Source of the DNA: Ptychodera flava | Lineage: Eukaryota; Hemichordata; Enteropneusta; Ptychoderidae | DNA: 64,000 nucleotides | Assembly: GCF_041260155.1 (NCBI RefSeq) | Contig: NC_091936.1 | Location: 41,319,963-41,383,962, forward strand | Reading direction: 5' to 3' | Part shown: positions 12,601 through 24,200 of the stretch, one piece after another | How positions within the stretch are numbered: position 1 is the first letter of the stretch | Layout: each line of letters begins with the position of its first letter | Made by a program: the position numbers and the translations under genes | Notes under the pieces: generated by a model | Database searches by the model: none | Seen by the model: only the letters and a program-made list of their open reading frames with translations | Told to the model about the DNA's origin: nothing

Positions 12601-15600
12601 TATCTTGATAGAATGACCAAGTAAATGTTACTGATAAATAATTATTTTTTTCCAAGTGCCTCATGCAATGGTAGACTTTGCGTGTTGATAAATTGTCGAA
12701 TATTTCATTTTTGTTGAAAGTTGATGAAGGAAAGAAGCTGGAATCAGAGGTCAATGCTGCTGGACCTGGAGAGAGTTTCTTTATTCCGTGTGATGTCTCC
12801 AAAGAGGACGAGATTAAAGTGAGATATATCAGTATTTTTGTCTTCCTTGTAGTGCTATTGTGTACCAGCTGTGAAGCTGATGCTTTTGTGTCATTTGATA
12901 TTTTTGAAGATGTTTACAGAAATATTATCCTACATGTGCCCATTGCATGCAAATAAAGTAAATCCGTTTGAACAAGGATCTTGTGTGTAGTACCCAGTGG
13001 CTTTCTGTGCATCACTTTGTGGACGTAGCCAATTTAGAAAGTTGTACAGCTCAAGTAATTTAAGATTGCTATTGACAGTCTTTGAAGTGAATATTTTAGA
13101 GGCAAAGAAAGAGTTTGGATTTATCATTTCAAATATTTACTGCCTGCATAGACATTTCTTGCTGATTTCATCATTTTGCAAGTTTTCAATCCATTGTTAT
13201 TTTGGCTAGAAGTATGAACAAGATCTCCAAGTATTGGCAAGTAGAAACATGTTTTGAAAATCACCTGTTATCTGTCTCTGATACACAGGCAAAACAGTGC
13301 TAGGTACAATAGATCTTTAGATCACTCATTCCTATTCTATTCCTATTCCTATCTAGAATGTTGTTGTGAAAACAATAGAGAAATATGGACGGCTTGATTG
13401 TTTAGTAAACAACGCTGGCATGCGTAAGTACACAATAATTTTAGTGTGCTAGGTCTTTGGCAATTCAATAACAGATTTGTCTTTATGTAGAATATGCCTT
13501 AGAGACAGATATCTAGACTCTCTAATTTTTACAATACTCCTTTCGTCTACTGCTTGCGGGGGCTCATTTTGAAGCTCTAGGATTGAGAACAAGTGTTTGA
13601 ATATTGAAAATTGTATTTTCCCCCACAGAGTTAATACAGGAATGGCGGCCATTTTCATAATACACTTTTCGATAAATGTTGGGTAATTTGTTTCTCTTGT
13701 ATCAAAATTTGTGCGTGACCCTTGATTTTCATTCTTGATTTTGGAAGAGAATGGTTGAAAGTTTCATTGGAAAAGTTTGTGCAAAATTTAATTCTTTGCT
13801 ATCGAGGCGCATACATGTACCACCTTATTTGTATTGAAATGGGAAATTATGTTTTCATTGCACTATTTGAGGAGGTTATAGCAACACTTCTGCACTTCTC
13901 AGGCTCTGGCACCAGATTTACTTGTAGTTTTCTATTATTCAGGATCTACAAGTATGCAAATACAAGTATAGGCTTAAGCTGATCAATCTCTTCCTGTTGA
14001 CAAAAAGTTCAAAAGAGATTGGATAGAAATGTGTCAGTGGCCAGAGTAAGTCAAGAAATAGTCATCCTTGTAACTTAGACCAGTTCAAAATTATACATGT
14101 AATTTGTTCTATAGATCCACCGGAAGAGGAAATAGATGACATAACAGCAGACCATTTCAGAAATCTCTTCAATTTGAATCTCATTAACTACTTCCTGTTC
14201 AGCAAGGTAAGTCTGAAATGCTGTCAAATTTTCATGGAACCAACTACATGCAGTATAGAAATGGACCACTTCAACCACAGTCCCTCCACCCGATGTGAAG
14301 TTCAACCACAGTCCCTCCACCCAATGTCAGGTTCAACCACAGTCCGTCCACCCAATGTCAGGTTCAGCCACAGTCCCTCCACCCAATGTCAGGTTCAGCC
14401 ACAGTCCCTCCACCCAATGTCAGGTTCAACCACAGTCCCGCCGCCAAATGTGAGGTTCAGCCACAGTCCCTCCACCCAATGTCAGGTTCAACCACAGTCC
14501 CTCCACCCAATGTCAGGTTCAGCCACAGTCCCTCCACCCAATGTCAGGTTCAGCCACAGTCCGTCCACCCAATGTCAGGTTCAGCCACAGTCCCTCTACC
14601 CAATGTCAGGTTCAACCACAGTCCCTCCACCAAATGTGAGGTTCAACTAAGGAAGGTATGAAATGTGGATGTCCAGTTCGACACTGTGACTCTCACATAG
14701 TTTTAAATAGCATGCTGTAGTTGTACAACCTACCACCAGCTTTTTAAAAATTTTGTTCTCTTCTCTTCAATGTACCTGTATATCTGACATTCATTAGCAA
14801 AGTAAAAGCCAAGTTGATTGTTTTGCCCCTGGCATGCTTGATATAACAAGACAATAAGATGAACTCTGTTTTTGAAGGCATGTCACTTAAATGACAGGGA
14901 TTTAAATTAAACAATCAGAAATGATTACGACATTGGTAAGTCAGCATTGATGAGAAACCAACAGTTTTATTTTGTATGGGGGATTTTTCATTGCTATTCA
15001 GCAACAATGACAAAATCACTTTGGGCAGTTTAATGCTTTTTATCACAACTGGAAGTTGTGATATAGAGGTGGTTTCAACCGGTGTTTGATGTCGTCCATT
15101 TCCGTAAACGACAAAAAGTCAAAAACTGCTGAACAGACTGCGTTGATATTTGATACCGATACATAGACTGGTTCCAAGGTTCCAATTCCGAAAAATGGAG
15201 CCAAACGGAGTGCCGGTTAGATAGTTTTGGGAAATTTCTAACCCCCCTTTTTATCTAATTGATTTTAGGGGTCTTTCATATATGTAGTTTTGGAATGTAC
15301 ACCAATCCTGCATTGTGGACTGTTTTATGAGTTGTTGAACAGAAATGAGGTTTTGATGAATGTTAGAAATATGCAGGATGGCTGATTCAAAGTATAAGAG
15401 ATTTCTATGGTCTTTTGGGCATCAAAAGCATTAAAAAAACATATTTCATAGTTTAGATTCTCACTTTTGAGATGACCTTAGGCATTTGTTAAGTAAACAT
15501 CCTTGAGTCAATATACAGACTTTGACATTCCAGAGATTAAGTATCCACAACCTCACATGTTACAGTCTTTCACTACAATGGTATGGCCCAAACCCATCGT

Positions 15601-18600
15601 TATCAATGGAGAGTGTGGACCTGTCTACAGAAATTGGGGTGAACAGGTTAGACAATGACGTTACAAGTTGTAGGTTAGTTATCAAGGTAGCACCAGCATA
15701 GAGTCCTGAGCATCTGTCCATGTGTTCTCACAGCAAATTACAGGGAAAAAAATTATTTGAGAAGTTTCTCTCCTTTAAATAGAAGTATATTACAATTTAA
15801 ACCTGTCATGGATAGATTGCTCTCAAATGATCTGAAACACAGTTATTGCCCATTAGCAACAAATCTATAGCAAGATTTATGTAAAGTTAATGAACTTACA
15901 CAAGGTATTAGACAAAAGATGACCATGACTTTGCTACTTTTCAACATTTATTTCAATCAGATTTCCCCAGCTTAGTGTATAATTTTGTAATCTTAATTAC
16001 TGTCAACTTAGCTTTACTAATTATTCATACCTCATTATTCTTACACTACTGTTATACCTTATATAACCACAAAATTTCAAGAGATGCATATATGATTGTC
16101 ACTTAACGAACAATTTACAAATATGTCTTCTGCTTTTTCTCCATATACATATACCGTTACATGTCTCTTTTCTCATAAAAATGAGCTTAAAAGTGCAATG
16201 TGAAAAATAGTCTTTCAGCTATATGTTGCTCATTGACTTCGTGGTCTGTCTAATTCACAGTGAGTGTGGTTGTTGATAAATGCCGATAATACTAGGCGGT
16301 CATAATGTCCAAGCGCCATTGGCGGTATTTTTAACATAATGACCATAGGTCATTATCACATCTGGAAGTTGTGATATAGGGTTAACTTCAACCGGTGGTG
16401 GACAGTGTCCATTTTCCGTAAACGACAAAAAGTCAAAAACCGCTGAACAGACTGCATTGATATTTGGTAGAGATATTCAGACTAATTCCAAGGTTCCGAT
16501 TCCGAAAATGGAGCCAAACGGAGCAGCAGTTAGATAGTTTTGGGAAATTTCTAACCCCCCCTTTAACTAATTGATTTTAGGGGTCTTTCATATATGTAGT
16601 TTTGGAATGTACACCAATCCTGCATTGTGAACTATTTAATGAGTTGTGGAACAGAAATGAGGTTTTGATGAATGTTACAAATATGCAGGATGGCTTATTC
16701 AAAGTATCAGAGATTTTCATGCACTTTTGGTGATAAAATTGATAAAAAACAACATATTTAATGTTTTAGATCTCTCACATTTGTTATGACCCTTAACATT
16801 ACAGACTTGATGATATAACCCGCTGCTGGACCTGTTTACTGGCGCATTGATTTGAAGACAAAGATCGTTTTATTTTGTAATAAGGACGTGTGATTTCGTA
16901 AAACATAGTCTATTAGCCTGGAAATGTGATTTTTGCGAATATTGCTTACCCCACTGACAAACAGTGTGGTTTGAAAATGGCTGGAATTCGCTACTTCGGG
17001 ACTTTGTTTTCTGTGTGCATTTACTGACAAACTCCAAACCCGCAGCACCTACCCATTCAGTATTTCATGTACAGGTGTACCCAGAGATAGAGTAGTTTCA
17101 CAATGTGCCAGTTGTGATCAAGTGCCATTGGCGCTATTTTTACAGACTTGTGAGATGCAGTACTTTTGGTGAAAATTGTTTGGTCCTTCTTGTGAGAATT
17201 GTCTTTGCAACAATGAAGAAAAATGATAGTAGTTGCCCTTCTTGATTATAATGTTTATGATGCATTGTTTACCTACAGTACTCTCTGCCACATTTACGGA
17301 AAACAAGTGGTAACATAATAAATATGTCAAGTCTTGTGGCAAAGATTGGCCAACTGCATGCTGTTCCTTATGTCACAACAAAGGTAGGTTCCTTCCTTTA
17401 ATAAATGTACACAGGGTTTTGATAGACAGGCCTATAGGTTTGCTTGACCGTCCATGGCTTTGGCACATGTGTAGTATTCTTTCGATGTTCAGATCAACTC
17501 ATGTAACAGTCTAGCACTAATTATACAGATCATATTACTTTGCTGTGTTATAATAAATGATTAAAGTAAGAGGTATAAAGGAAACTGATTTTGTACCACT
17601 AAAGTGTGGTACTGTAGCATTTTCAAGCTGCAGTATATAATGAGGACCTATAGCCTACCTTTATAGTGCTGTATACTTTATTTTTCTATCCAAAATTCCA
17701 TTACAATACACAAACCTACCAAACCAGTAAAATGTCAAATTCATTGGCAGAATGGGTGCTTGAACTTGGACCAGTAGATTTGCTTCTCCCAGCATTTAGG
17801 TTCCACTTATTCCACTAAGGTATTCTTCAATGGACAGGTGTATAACACTGTTTATGCAGTACTTGTTAATATGCTTTTAAATTCCAAGAGATGCTTTGAA
17901 CAAGTAATCCATGTGAAATGATGTCAGTTTTATGGTAATATAGTCTACCCCTCAATGTCTATTTGTTTGTCTTATTGTCACTACCTCCCAGTCTCTGTGT
18001 ATCTATTGTCTCTCTGACTCTCTCTTTCATCCCTACTTTGTGGCATAGGGTGCTATAGATGCATTTACGAGGGCCCTTGCAATTGATGAAGCCAAACACG
18101 GTGTCAGAGTGAACAGGTCAGTCAGTACTAAGGCATCACATTGTACATGTGCCACACACAGACACACAGACACACAGACACACACACATTAATGTACACC
18201 CACACATGCTTGAAATGTCATTCTTTTTTCCAGCACACCCAATAAACACTGTAACAAACAAACAAACAATTCAGTTTCTTTTTGGCAATGATAATTACCT
18301 GTGACATTTAGCATTTTAGTTAATCACCACAATTTATTCTCATCATATTGTGTACATTGTTTTACTAAGTGGAAATTATGCTGATATGATCCTGAAACAA
18401 CTCAAAATTTTTATTTAAGTATGACAGTACAGTTTATGTAGACCACTGAGATAAAATAAAATTGAACTAAAAGTATTGAATTAATATATTGATTGTATTT
18501 CTTGTCATATACTGACATAATCTTCATCTGAGACTCAGTACTCTTCATATCTGGATACATTGCATATTACTGCTGGGTTCAATTACCGTAACAAACATCT

Positions 18601-19820
18601 AAATCTAGTGAGAAGGACACTGAGAATGTGTCCCAATTATGGATTGAGATTATGTCGCTAAAATAAACCATCATTGAAATGAGATCTAAATTTCAACAAT
18701 ACACCCAAAAGTGTGCTGTTATTTCTCCAAGTACTTAAACCATCACCTTCTCCAAAAGAAAGGCGGACTAAGAATGTAAGATGTGGCAGCTTTCTTCTAT
18801 TACAGTGTTTCTCCTGGTAACATAATGACACCGATGTGGCAACAGCTGGCTGATGCATCTGGTAACCCTGAGGCCATGATTCAAGGCGGCGCAGATGCCC
18901 AGGTACTGTGGCATTGTTCTGTCGTTACATTGATGCAATTAATTACTTCACCTCAATATCCTGGTACCATCCACTGTTTCGTATTTCTTTACTTTGCAAA
19001 TTTGTTGCATCACAATGAAACTAAGAGCCAATGCATTTAGTCAGGGACATCCTGTCTTGCCATTGTACCATCAGAGAATTTAATCACTGTATTTCTGTCT
19101 TGTTGCTGTGGTTAACCAACCAGTCGTTACTGTCCATCACCAAAGCTGTATGTCCTATTCCACATTTGTGTTATTGTCCAAAACAAACAAAATCTGATCA
19201 CAAGAGTGATGTTGGTGATAGCCAGCAAGCTATATGTGTGTGCAACACTGGTAAAGAAATTAAAAATTGTTTGCTAGATGCACACCACTGAATAACCTAA
19301 TTACTGAGTACAAAATGATTTGTGTTTAAAACTACAGTTAAACCATATCCTTATGGACACCTTTCTTATCAGAACATCTTTCTAAGAATGGTAGATTTTT
19401 CCCACGAAAAGTTACCAGTTGTAAAGAAGTTTACCTGTCAATTACTTGCTATTCATTTGGTGTCTCACAGACGTGAGTGCGTGCATTATGAAAATGGTTC
19501 TGAACAAACAAACAAACAAACAGGGTGAATTCTATTGACTGTGCTCAACTTCTGTTCAGATTGAAAAAGTTTTAATCCTACTAACGATTCAAGTGAATTT
19601 GAAGTTCCTGTTGATGGACATATCTTAAAGTTCACTTCCACCGTTGTGCTTGCAGTTGAATGGTCGGTTTGGCACGTTAGAAGAAGCAGGTCAGATGTGT
19701 TTGTTTTTGGCAGCCGAGGGTACGTTCTGTACCGGCAATGATCTACTGCTGTCTGGGGGCGCTGAACTCAACTATGGTTGTAAGAATCAACTCAAGGAAA
19801 GAACCAACATCTATGAGTAA
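9698..19820 (+). CDS. HSD17B14: HSD17B14-like short-chain dehydrogenase/reductase, complete, nine exons
   Basis: Exons: 9698-9794, 11558-11596, 12721-12818, 13357-13423, 14115-14206, 17279-17383, 18049-18116, 18806-18902 and 19656-19820. All have GT..AG introns, phases agree throughout, and they give 275 residues against 270 in human. Classical SDR landmarks: cofactor loop TGGSKGIG (18-25), NNAG (96-99), Asn122, catalytic Ser149, Tyr162 and Lys166 in YVTTK, and [10 protein letters not shown] after strand 6. The C-terminus ([19 protein letters not shown]) matches the human enzyme closely. The human protein is a cytosolic tetramer that oxidises 17-beta-hydroxysteroids weakly and L-fucose efficiently. 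At the end of strand 2 human has CDKD, while this protein has CARG, so the acidic residue that selects NAD is replaced by Ala followed by Arg. The start is chosen as the first ATG giving the short family-type N-terminus before [10 protein letters not shown]. Confidence 0.95.
10739..10889. repeat. foldback repeat (MITE-like) in intron 1 of HSD17B14-like gene
   Basis: Two arms of about 70 bp pair around a short centre. The left arm has GCAATAAAGCACACC...TACCACAAGATTTTGACCAG, and the right arm CTGGTCAAAATCAAGTGGTA...GGTGTGATTTATTGC. The inner part GACATATATGCAC pairs with GTGCATATATGAAG. Mismatches are few. The downstream stretch to about 11080 contains more inverted pieces and may belong to the same element. 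Family not identified. Confidence 0.7.
13484..13806 (+). repeat. dispersed repeat family R1, copy 1 (intron 4)
   Basis: About 320 bp related along its length to 29703-30022 and 37563-37928, all in plus orientation. Shared landmarks in order: GTAGAAT near the start, GGGACAGATAT-like, GTCTACTGCTTG..GG, CTCATTTTGAAG.TCT, TTTTCCCCCACAGAGTTAA, ATGGCGGCCATTTT and GAGAATGGTTGAAAGTTTCA. There is no coding capacity and no obvious inverted ends. It could be a SINE or a non-autonomous element fragment. The copies differ substantially, so the family is old. Confidence 0.75.
14270..14650 (+). repeat. 31-bp minisatellite, about 12 copies, intron 5
   Basis: The unit TTCAACCACAGTCCCTCCAC+CCAATGTCAGG repeats with an exact 31-bp step from 14270 to 14641, then breaks off. 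Copies differ at few positions (TTCAGCC for TTCAACC, GTGAGG for GTCAGG, CCGCCAAA). It begins 64 bp after the exon 5 donor. Because 31 is not a multiple of 3, it opens all three frames in rotation, which explains long spurious open frames here. Confidence 0.95.
15042..15490 (+). repeat. dispersed repeat R2, copy 1 (intron 5)
   Basis: About 450 bp closely similar to 16354-16803 in the same orientation. The copies start with a small palindrome, TATCACAACTGGAAGTTGTGATA-like. They share blocks such as CGTAAACGACAAAAAGTCAA, GGAGCCAAACGGAG, TTAGATAGTTTTGGGAAATT and GGTCTTTCATATATGTAGTT. No coding capacity; probably a non-autonomous mobile element or a segmental duplicate. Confidence 0.85.
16354..16803 (+). 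repeat. dispersed repeat R2, copy 2 (intron 5)
   Basis: Second copy of the repeat at 15042-15490, about 1.3 kb further on in the same intron. It is preceded by AAGCGCCATTGGCGGTATTT (16311), which has a relative at about 17119 (AAGTGCCATTGGCGCTATTT). The repeat unit or its neighbour may therefore be present a third time in fragment form. Confidence 0.85.
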
Positions 19821-20941
19821 TGCAGTCAGCTTTGAACAGTGGTTTTTTAGTGTGATCATGGCCAATGTAGGAGGAACAAGAAGCAACTGTGGTTGGAAGA
19901 GACTCAGAAGATAATTTGTGTTACATCTCAATTTTGTCCATTCATAAAAATCAACTCTAAGGGACACTGCCAGAGGATATGCAAAACAAAGGATGGAGTG
20001 TTTGCTAGAGGGTGCTGTTTAGTACGGGGACTTATATTTGAATAGTAACTTTGTCTGGCGAAATTATCGATACAATAGCTGTTTTCTACTTTTATAAGAG
20101 GCTTCAAAATGTTCACAATGAATGATGCCATTTTCTTGCATGAACTGCAAATTGTTTTGGTAAAACTTACACTTTAACCTTGCCCAAAGCAAAATATTTG
20201 AACAATGAATTTGTAAAGCATTTACTACTTTTCCCCAAGTAGAAAAAAAAATGATTCAGGATATCTTTTTACATTTTTTCATTTTATTCTGATAGGTTCA
20301 AACCAACAATTTTAATATTGCCTGACTATAAAAAGAGAAACTGTTTGTGAAGATTTATTGCTGAGCAACATGTAGTACAATGGCAATTTATTTTTAATCC
20401 GCTGATGATAATCATTGAACTCATTAATTGTAGTGTTCTTATATCATTGAATTCATTTTAGCATAGTATTCCTATATCAATGAATGTATTCAATGTAATT
20501 CACTTCATTCAATGTAGTTTAGTGTTTCTTTATATATCAGAAGGCTCAAGACTTTCATTAGTATTAGAACTGCACATATGAGGTCAAAAATTGCGATCAT
20601 TTACAAGTGCTTTGATGTAGGGGCAAAATAAATTTATCCTTCAGTACTAGTAAAAACATCCAAGCATGAGGTGAAAAGTTTTCATGTTTCTATGAAATGT
20701 TCATGGTGAATTCAAGCTAACATTTATGGCTAATCCTGTAAATGTTTTTACTGTTAATAAAATGATGACATTTTTGTCCATCCACCATTGTAGATTTTGC
20801 TTGATTCTTACAGTCGCTTGATGTTCGATACACGGTGAGAGGGCGTTTGTAAGCGATGTTTACAGGGGCCTGTGTCGAGTATCGAACCCCATGCTACTGG
20901 GCATAATCTGAAAACTGAAAATATGGACACCTGTAGATCCA
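19821..20941 (+). other. 3' UTR and downstream flank of HSD17B14-like gene
   Basis: No coding sequence. A polyadenylation signal AATAAA is at 20756-20761, about 940 bp after the stop codon, which would give a long 3' UTR. Another AATAAA is in GGGGCAAAATAAATTTATCC near 20628. Which one is used cannot be told from the sequence. Confidence 0.5.
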
Positions 20942-21232
20942 ATAGGGTCCTCAGTCTCCGATGATATTGATGATGATGATGATGATGATTAAATATTTAA
21001 AAATGGAGAAAAATAAAAATATATTTGGACTCTGTAAATTTGTTGTTGTTATTATTATTATTATTATTGTTGTTGTTGTTAACAGTATACTTTGTGTTTT
21101 TCTGCAAATACTATTAACAACAGCAATAATAATAAAAACAACAACACATTTACAGATCCAAATATATTTTTATTTTTCTCCATTTTTAAATATTTAATCA
21201 TCATCAATATCATCGGAGACTGAGGACCCTAT
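20942..21232. repeat. long near-perfect hairpin, about 290 bp
   Basis: The left arm starts ATAGGGTCCTCAGTCTCCGA and the right arm ends TCGGAGACTGAGGACCCTAT. The arms pair through GATGAT repeats, TTAAATATTTAAAAATGGAG, AATAAAAATATATTTGGA and GTTGTTATTATT tracts, down to a loop of about 20 bases (CTTTGTGTTTTTCTGC). The left arm has longer trinucleotide tracts than the right, so the arms have drifted in repeat number only. It is MITE-like; no clear target duplication was seen. Confidence 0.85.
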
Positions 21233-24200
21233 GGTAGATCATGGGAAAGAAAGATCAAAATGAAAAAATGCACAGAGCGAAAGTTCAAAAAAATATTTGG
21301 TCGAACGGTATGAGGAGTTTTCTCAGCAAGTTATCGAATAAAAAGTGTGTGTACATATAAAAGAACTCCCAAATACTTGCATTCCCTCACCACTCCCAAC
21401 CTCTATTTATATTCTCCTCGGGAATGGTACTAGTTACCCTAAACGGAGATAATATTACGTTTCCTTGTAAAACATATTCCCCGTATGATTTAAAATAAAA
21501 CATCTCCTAAATACAAATAATGAAACAATCATCTTTGGATGCAACTCTCTCTGGATTTCAAACAGTCACAACGAAGACGGGCTGTTTACTTGCCATATCG
21601 TGACAGCGCCCCCTTACGGGCATAGTAGAGAGTATTGCTCGAGCTTGTCAGCCAATACTCGTTATCACTCCACTTACACTCTAGAAATACTCTTTAGATA
21701 TTTGCCATAGGAAAATGTTTCAAATTTTACACATAGTTTTGCAATGTAGCCTTAAGGAACACTCAAACAAACACATAACAGCACAGAACGACTGGCGTTT
21801 TGTGTTTTGGTTGGTTGGTTTGGTTTTTGCATGATATACAATAGACACGCTTGTACATCAGATAGGTGGCTGTCATTCTGTAAATGGTAGGCCCACTAGA
21901 TAAGAGAGTAACCATTCTACATAATTAGACATCGAAACCAAAGTTTCTCATTACAACCACTTGAATAAATTTGGAATATTCCAAATTTCCTATGTCAAAG
22001 CAAAAACGTACTGTATTCCTGGTATTCGGAAAAACGAACGCTACACGAAAACTTTCTAAATATAATTGCTTATTTAACACAACTGTGTGTAGCAGCCAGT
22101 CACTTTGCACATCTAAATATTGATTGGTTTGATGTTTATTTCTGTCTACCCATCTTGTCGCTATTTTTATATCTTATTGTTTATCTACCCTATCTAAACA
22201 TTTTAAGCTGCATTTACCGTTAGTTTTCGATTAATTTTACAGCGTACAATTTCTTGTTCTACATCAAAAATTACGTAGAAATGTTAAGTGTTCATACTGT
22301 TAAAACAGTCCTTATTTGTCTAGCCAGTGTCATTGTTGACGTATGACTTTTCGTCCAGAGACGGACAATACTGTCTGTGGTCCAGACTGCAACTCATGCG
22401 TCATTTTACACCAAACCATGGTTTGTCTTCGTAAGGCTATTCTTTTGTCTCCGTATTTATGTTATAGTCGCGCCAGCGGCTTACTGACTACGCATGCGCT
22501 TATTCATAGCGAGCGCAGCGAGAGCGGCCGAAGGCCGCTCGCGAAGCGAGCATTAAGACTAACGCGTGTACAAGAAAATTAGAATGGAATCTCTATATAC
22601 CTACAAGTTTGAAAAGAGAGCACTAATCCATGGAGGCGGCCATTTTGAATACTTTTACACGGATTGCGTGAAATTAAAGATATCATCTACCACAAATTCT
22701 ACTCGACAATGTGTATTTCCGACAAAAGAATCTCTCTATTTCAAAGAAAGTGTGAAATTTGGTTCAAAATGACTATTTTCGATCACTTTTGAAGGCCCGC
22801 TTCGGTCATCACTAGGCGCCGCCATTTTGAAACAAGCCTATTCTCGCGAGAACGAGCGGTCAACTCACGCGAGAATTAAAAATCTTGTGCTGAGAGCTAC
22901 CGACGGGAATATCAACAACGATCAAGTACGTGTTTTACATTAGACTGCCTCTGTTCCCACACCTGTTACAATAAACTGATCGAAATCATGTAATTTACCA
23001 GTTTTAAATAATTTTCGTTTGTGAACTTGACATTTCCGAGTTAAATTGCTATAAATGTTATTCTAGAAAACAATTGACAGCAATTCAACCTCAATGTCCA
23101 TGCATCAAACACAGAAATTAGCATGCTATCGCCTGAAAACCATAACCCTACGCTGCGCTCGCTCTCAGGTCAGACCTGTTACATATTAATATACTATGCG
23201 AGTAACCGGAAGTGTACCCTTCTTTCACGGGCGCCGCCATGTTTTTTTTTTTTTTGAGTACTCGTAAATAAACAAATACGAAACAAATTACTATTATATA
23301 ACATGCCTTTTATAAAATATACCTCTTTTATTAGCCAGTAAATGTTATTATGCACCTTGTCGCCGATACAAAATATCGTTAATATAGATAAAGGGAGAAA
23401 ACTGTCGTGCATATGAACGGGGGCATACGCAAAGAATGCTGGGATTGAATTATAGAAGAGCGCCCCCTGTGTCAATAATTAGATTCCAAAATTGCCAGTT
23501 TTTAGACGGAACGCAATAGTTTTCAGCTTGCAAGTGGAAGGTGGGCAGTGCGGTTACCATTGCAATGATAATGATTGCATAATACGTCCCTTCTTTAACG
23601 CAATAGGCTGTTATCATTGTAAAAATTGCCAATTTTTGTCCAAAATTTTTACACGCTACAGAAAATCTATACCTGCCCTGCTGCAGGGTTTGACGTCGTG
23701 TACGTACGTGAACTGCTTTCATCAGAGGGAAACTGGGCATAGTTGTCATATAAACGTTTATGAAGTAACAATTACAGTTTATCATGAATCAATACAAATA
23801 ACATTGCCAATCTTTAATAACCCCTGGCGCGACACCAAGGGCTGAGCCCTATATAATATTAGTCCTACTATGCATATCAAATTTTCAGTTAGTTCCAGAA
23901 TGTCTGCCAAACGGAAAGACAGTACATTTCTATGGGAAAGGTGTAACACATGTTCCGCCGCTTTGATTCCCTAATTTTCTGGCCTCATGTAGAGTTTTGC
24001 CCCCCTATTGTTTTGGCCTCATGTAGAGTTTTGACCAGCAAATGATGATAAAATGTAAACTTTTGACCCTTCGTCATGACCCTGGCACAACTTTTGACCC
24101 AAAATAAGCACTATTGAGTTGCCACTTTGTATAATTTCGATTTCAGGGTTTGGCCAAAAATGTAGACTTTTGACACCGGCACCCTAGTTATAGAGTTGTT

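Noticed and set aside
14174-14650. 158- and 91-codon frames rich in Ser-Pro-Thr downstream of exon 5
   Set aside because: They read into the 31-bp minisatellite past a strong exon 5 donor (AAG|GTAAGT). The dehydrogenase reading frame continues properly at 17279.
20961-21197. 78-codon hydrophobic frame (Met/Ile/Val-rich)
   Set aside because: It lies wholly in the long hairpin and is made of GAT and TTG/TTA repeats.
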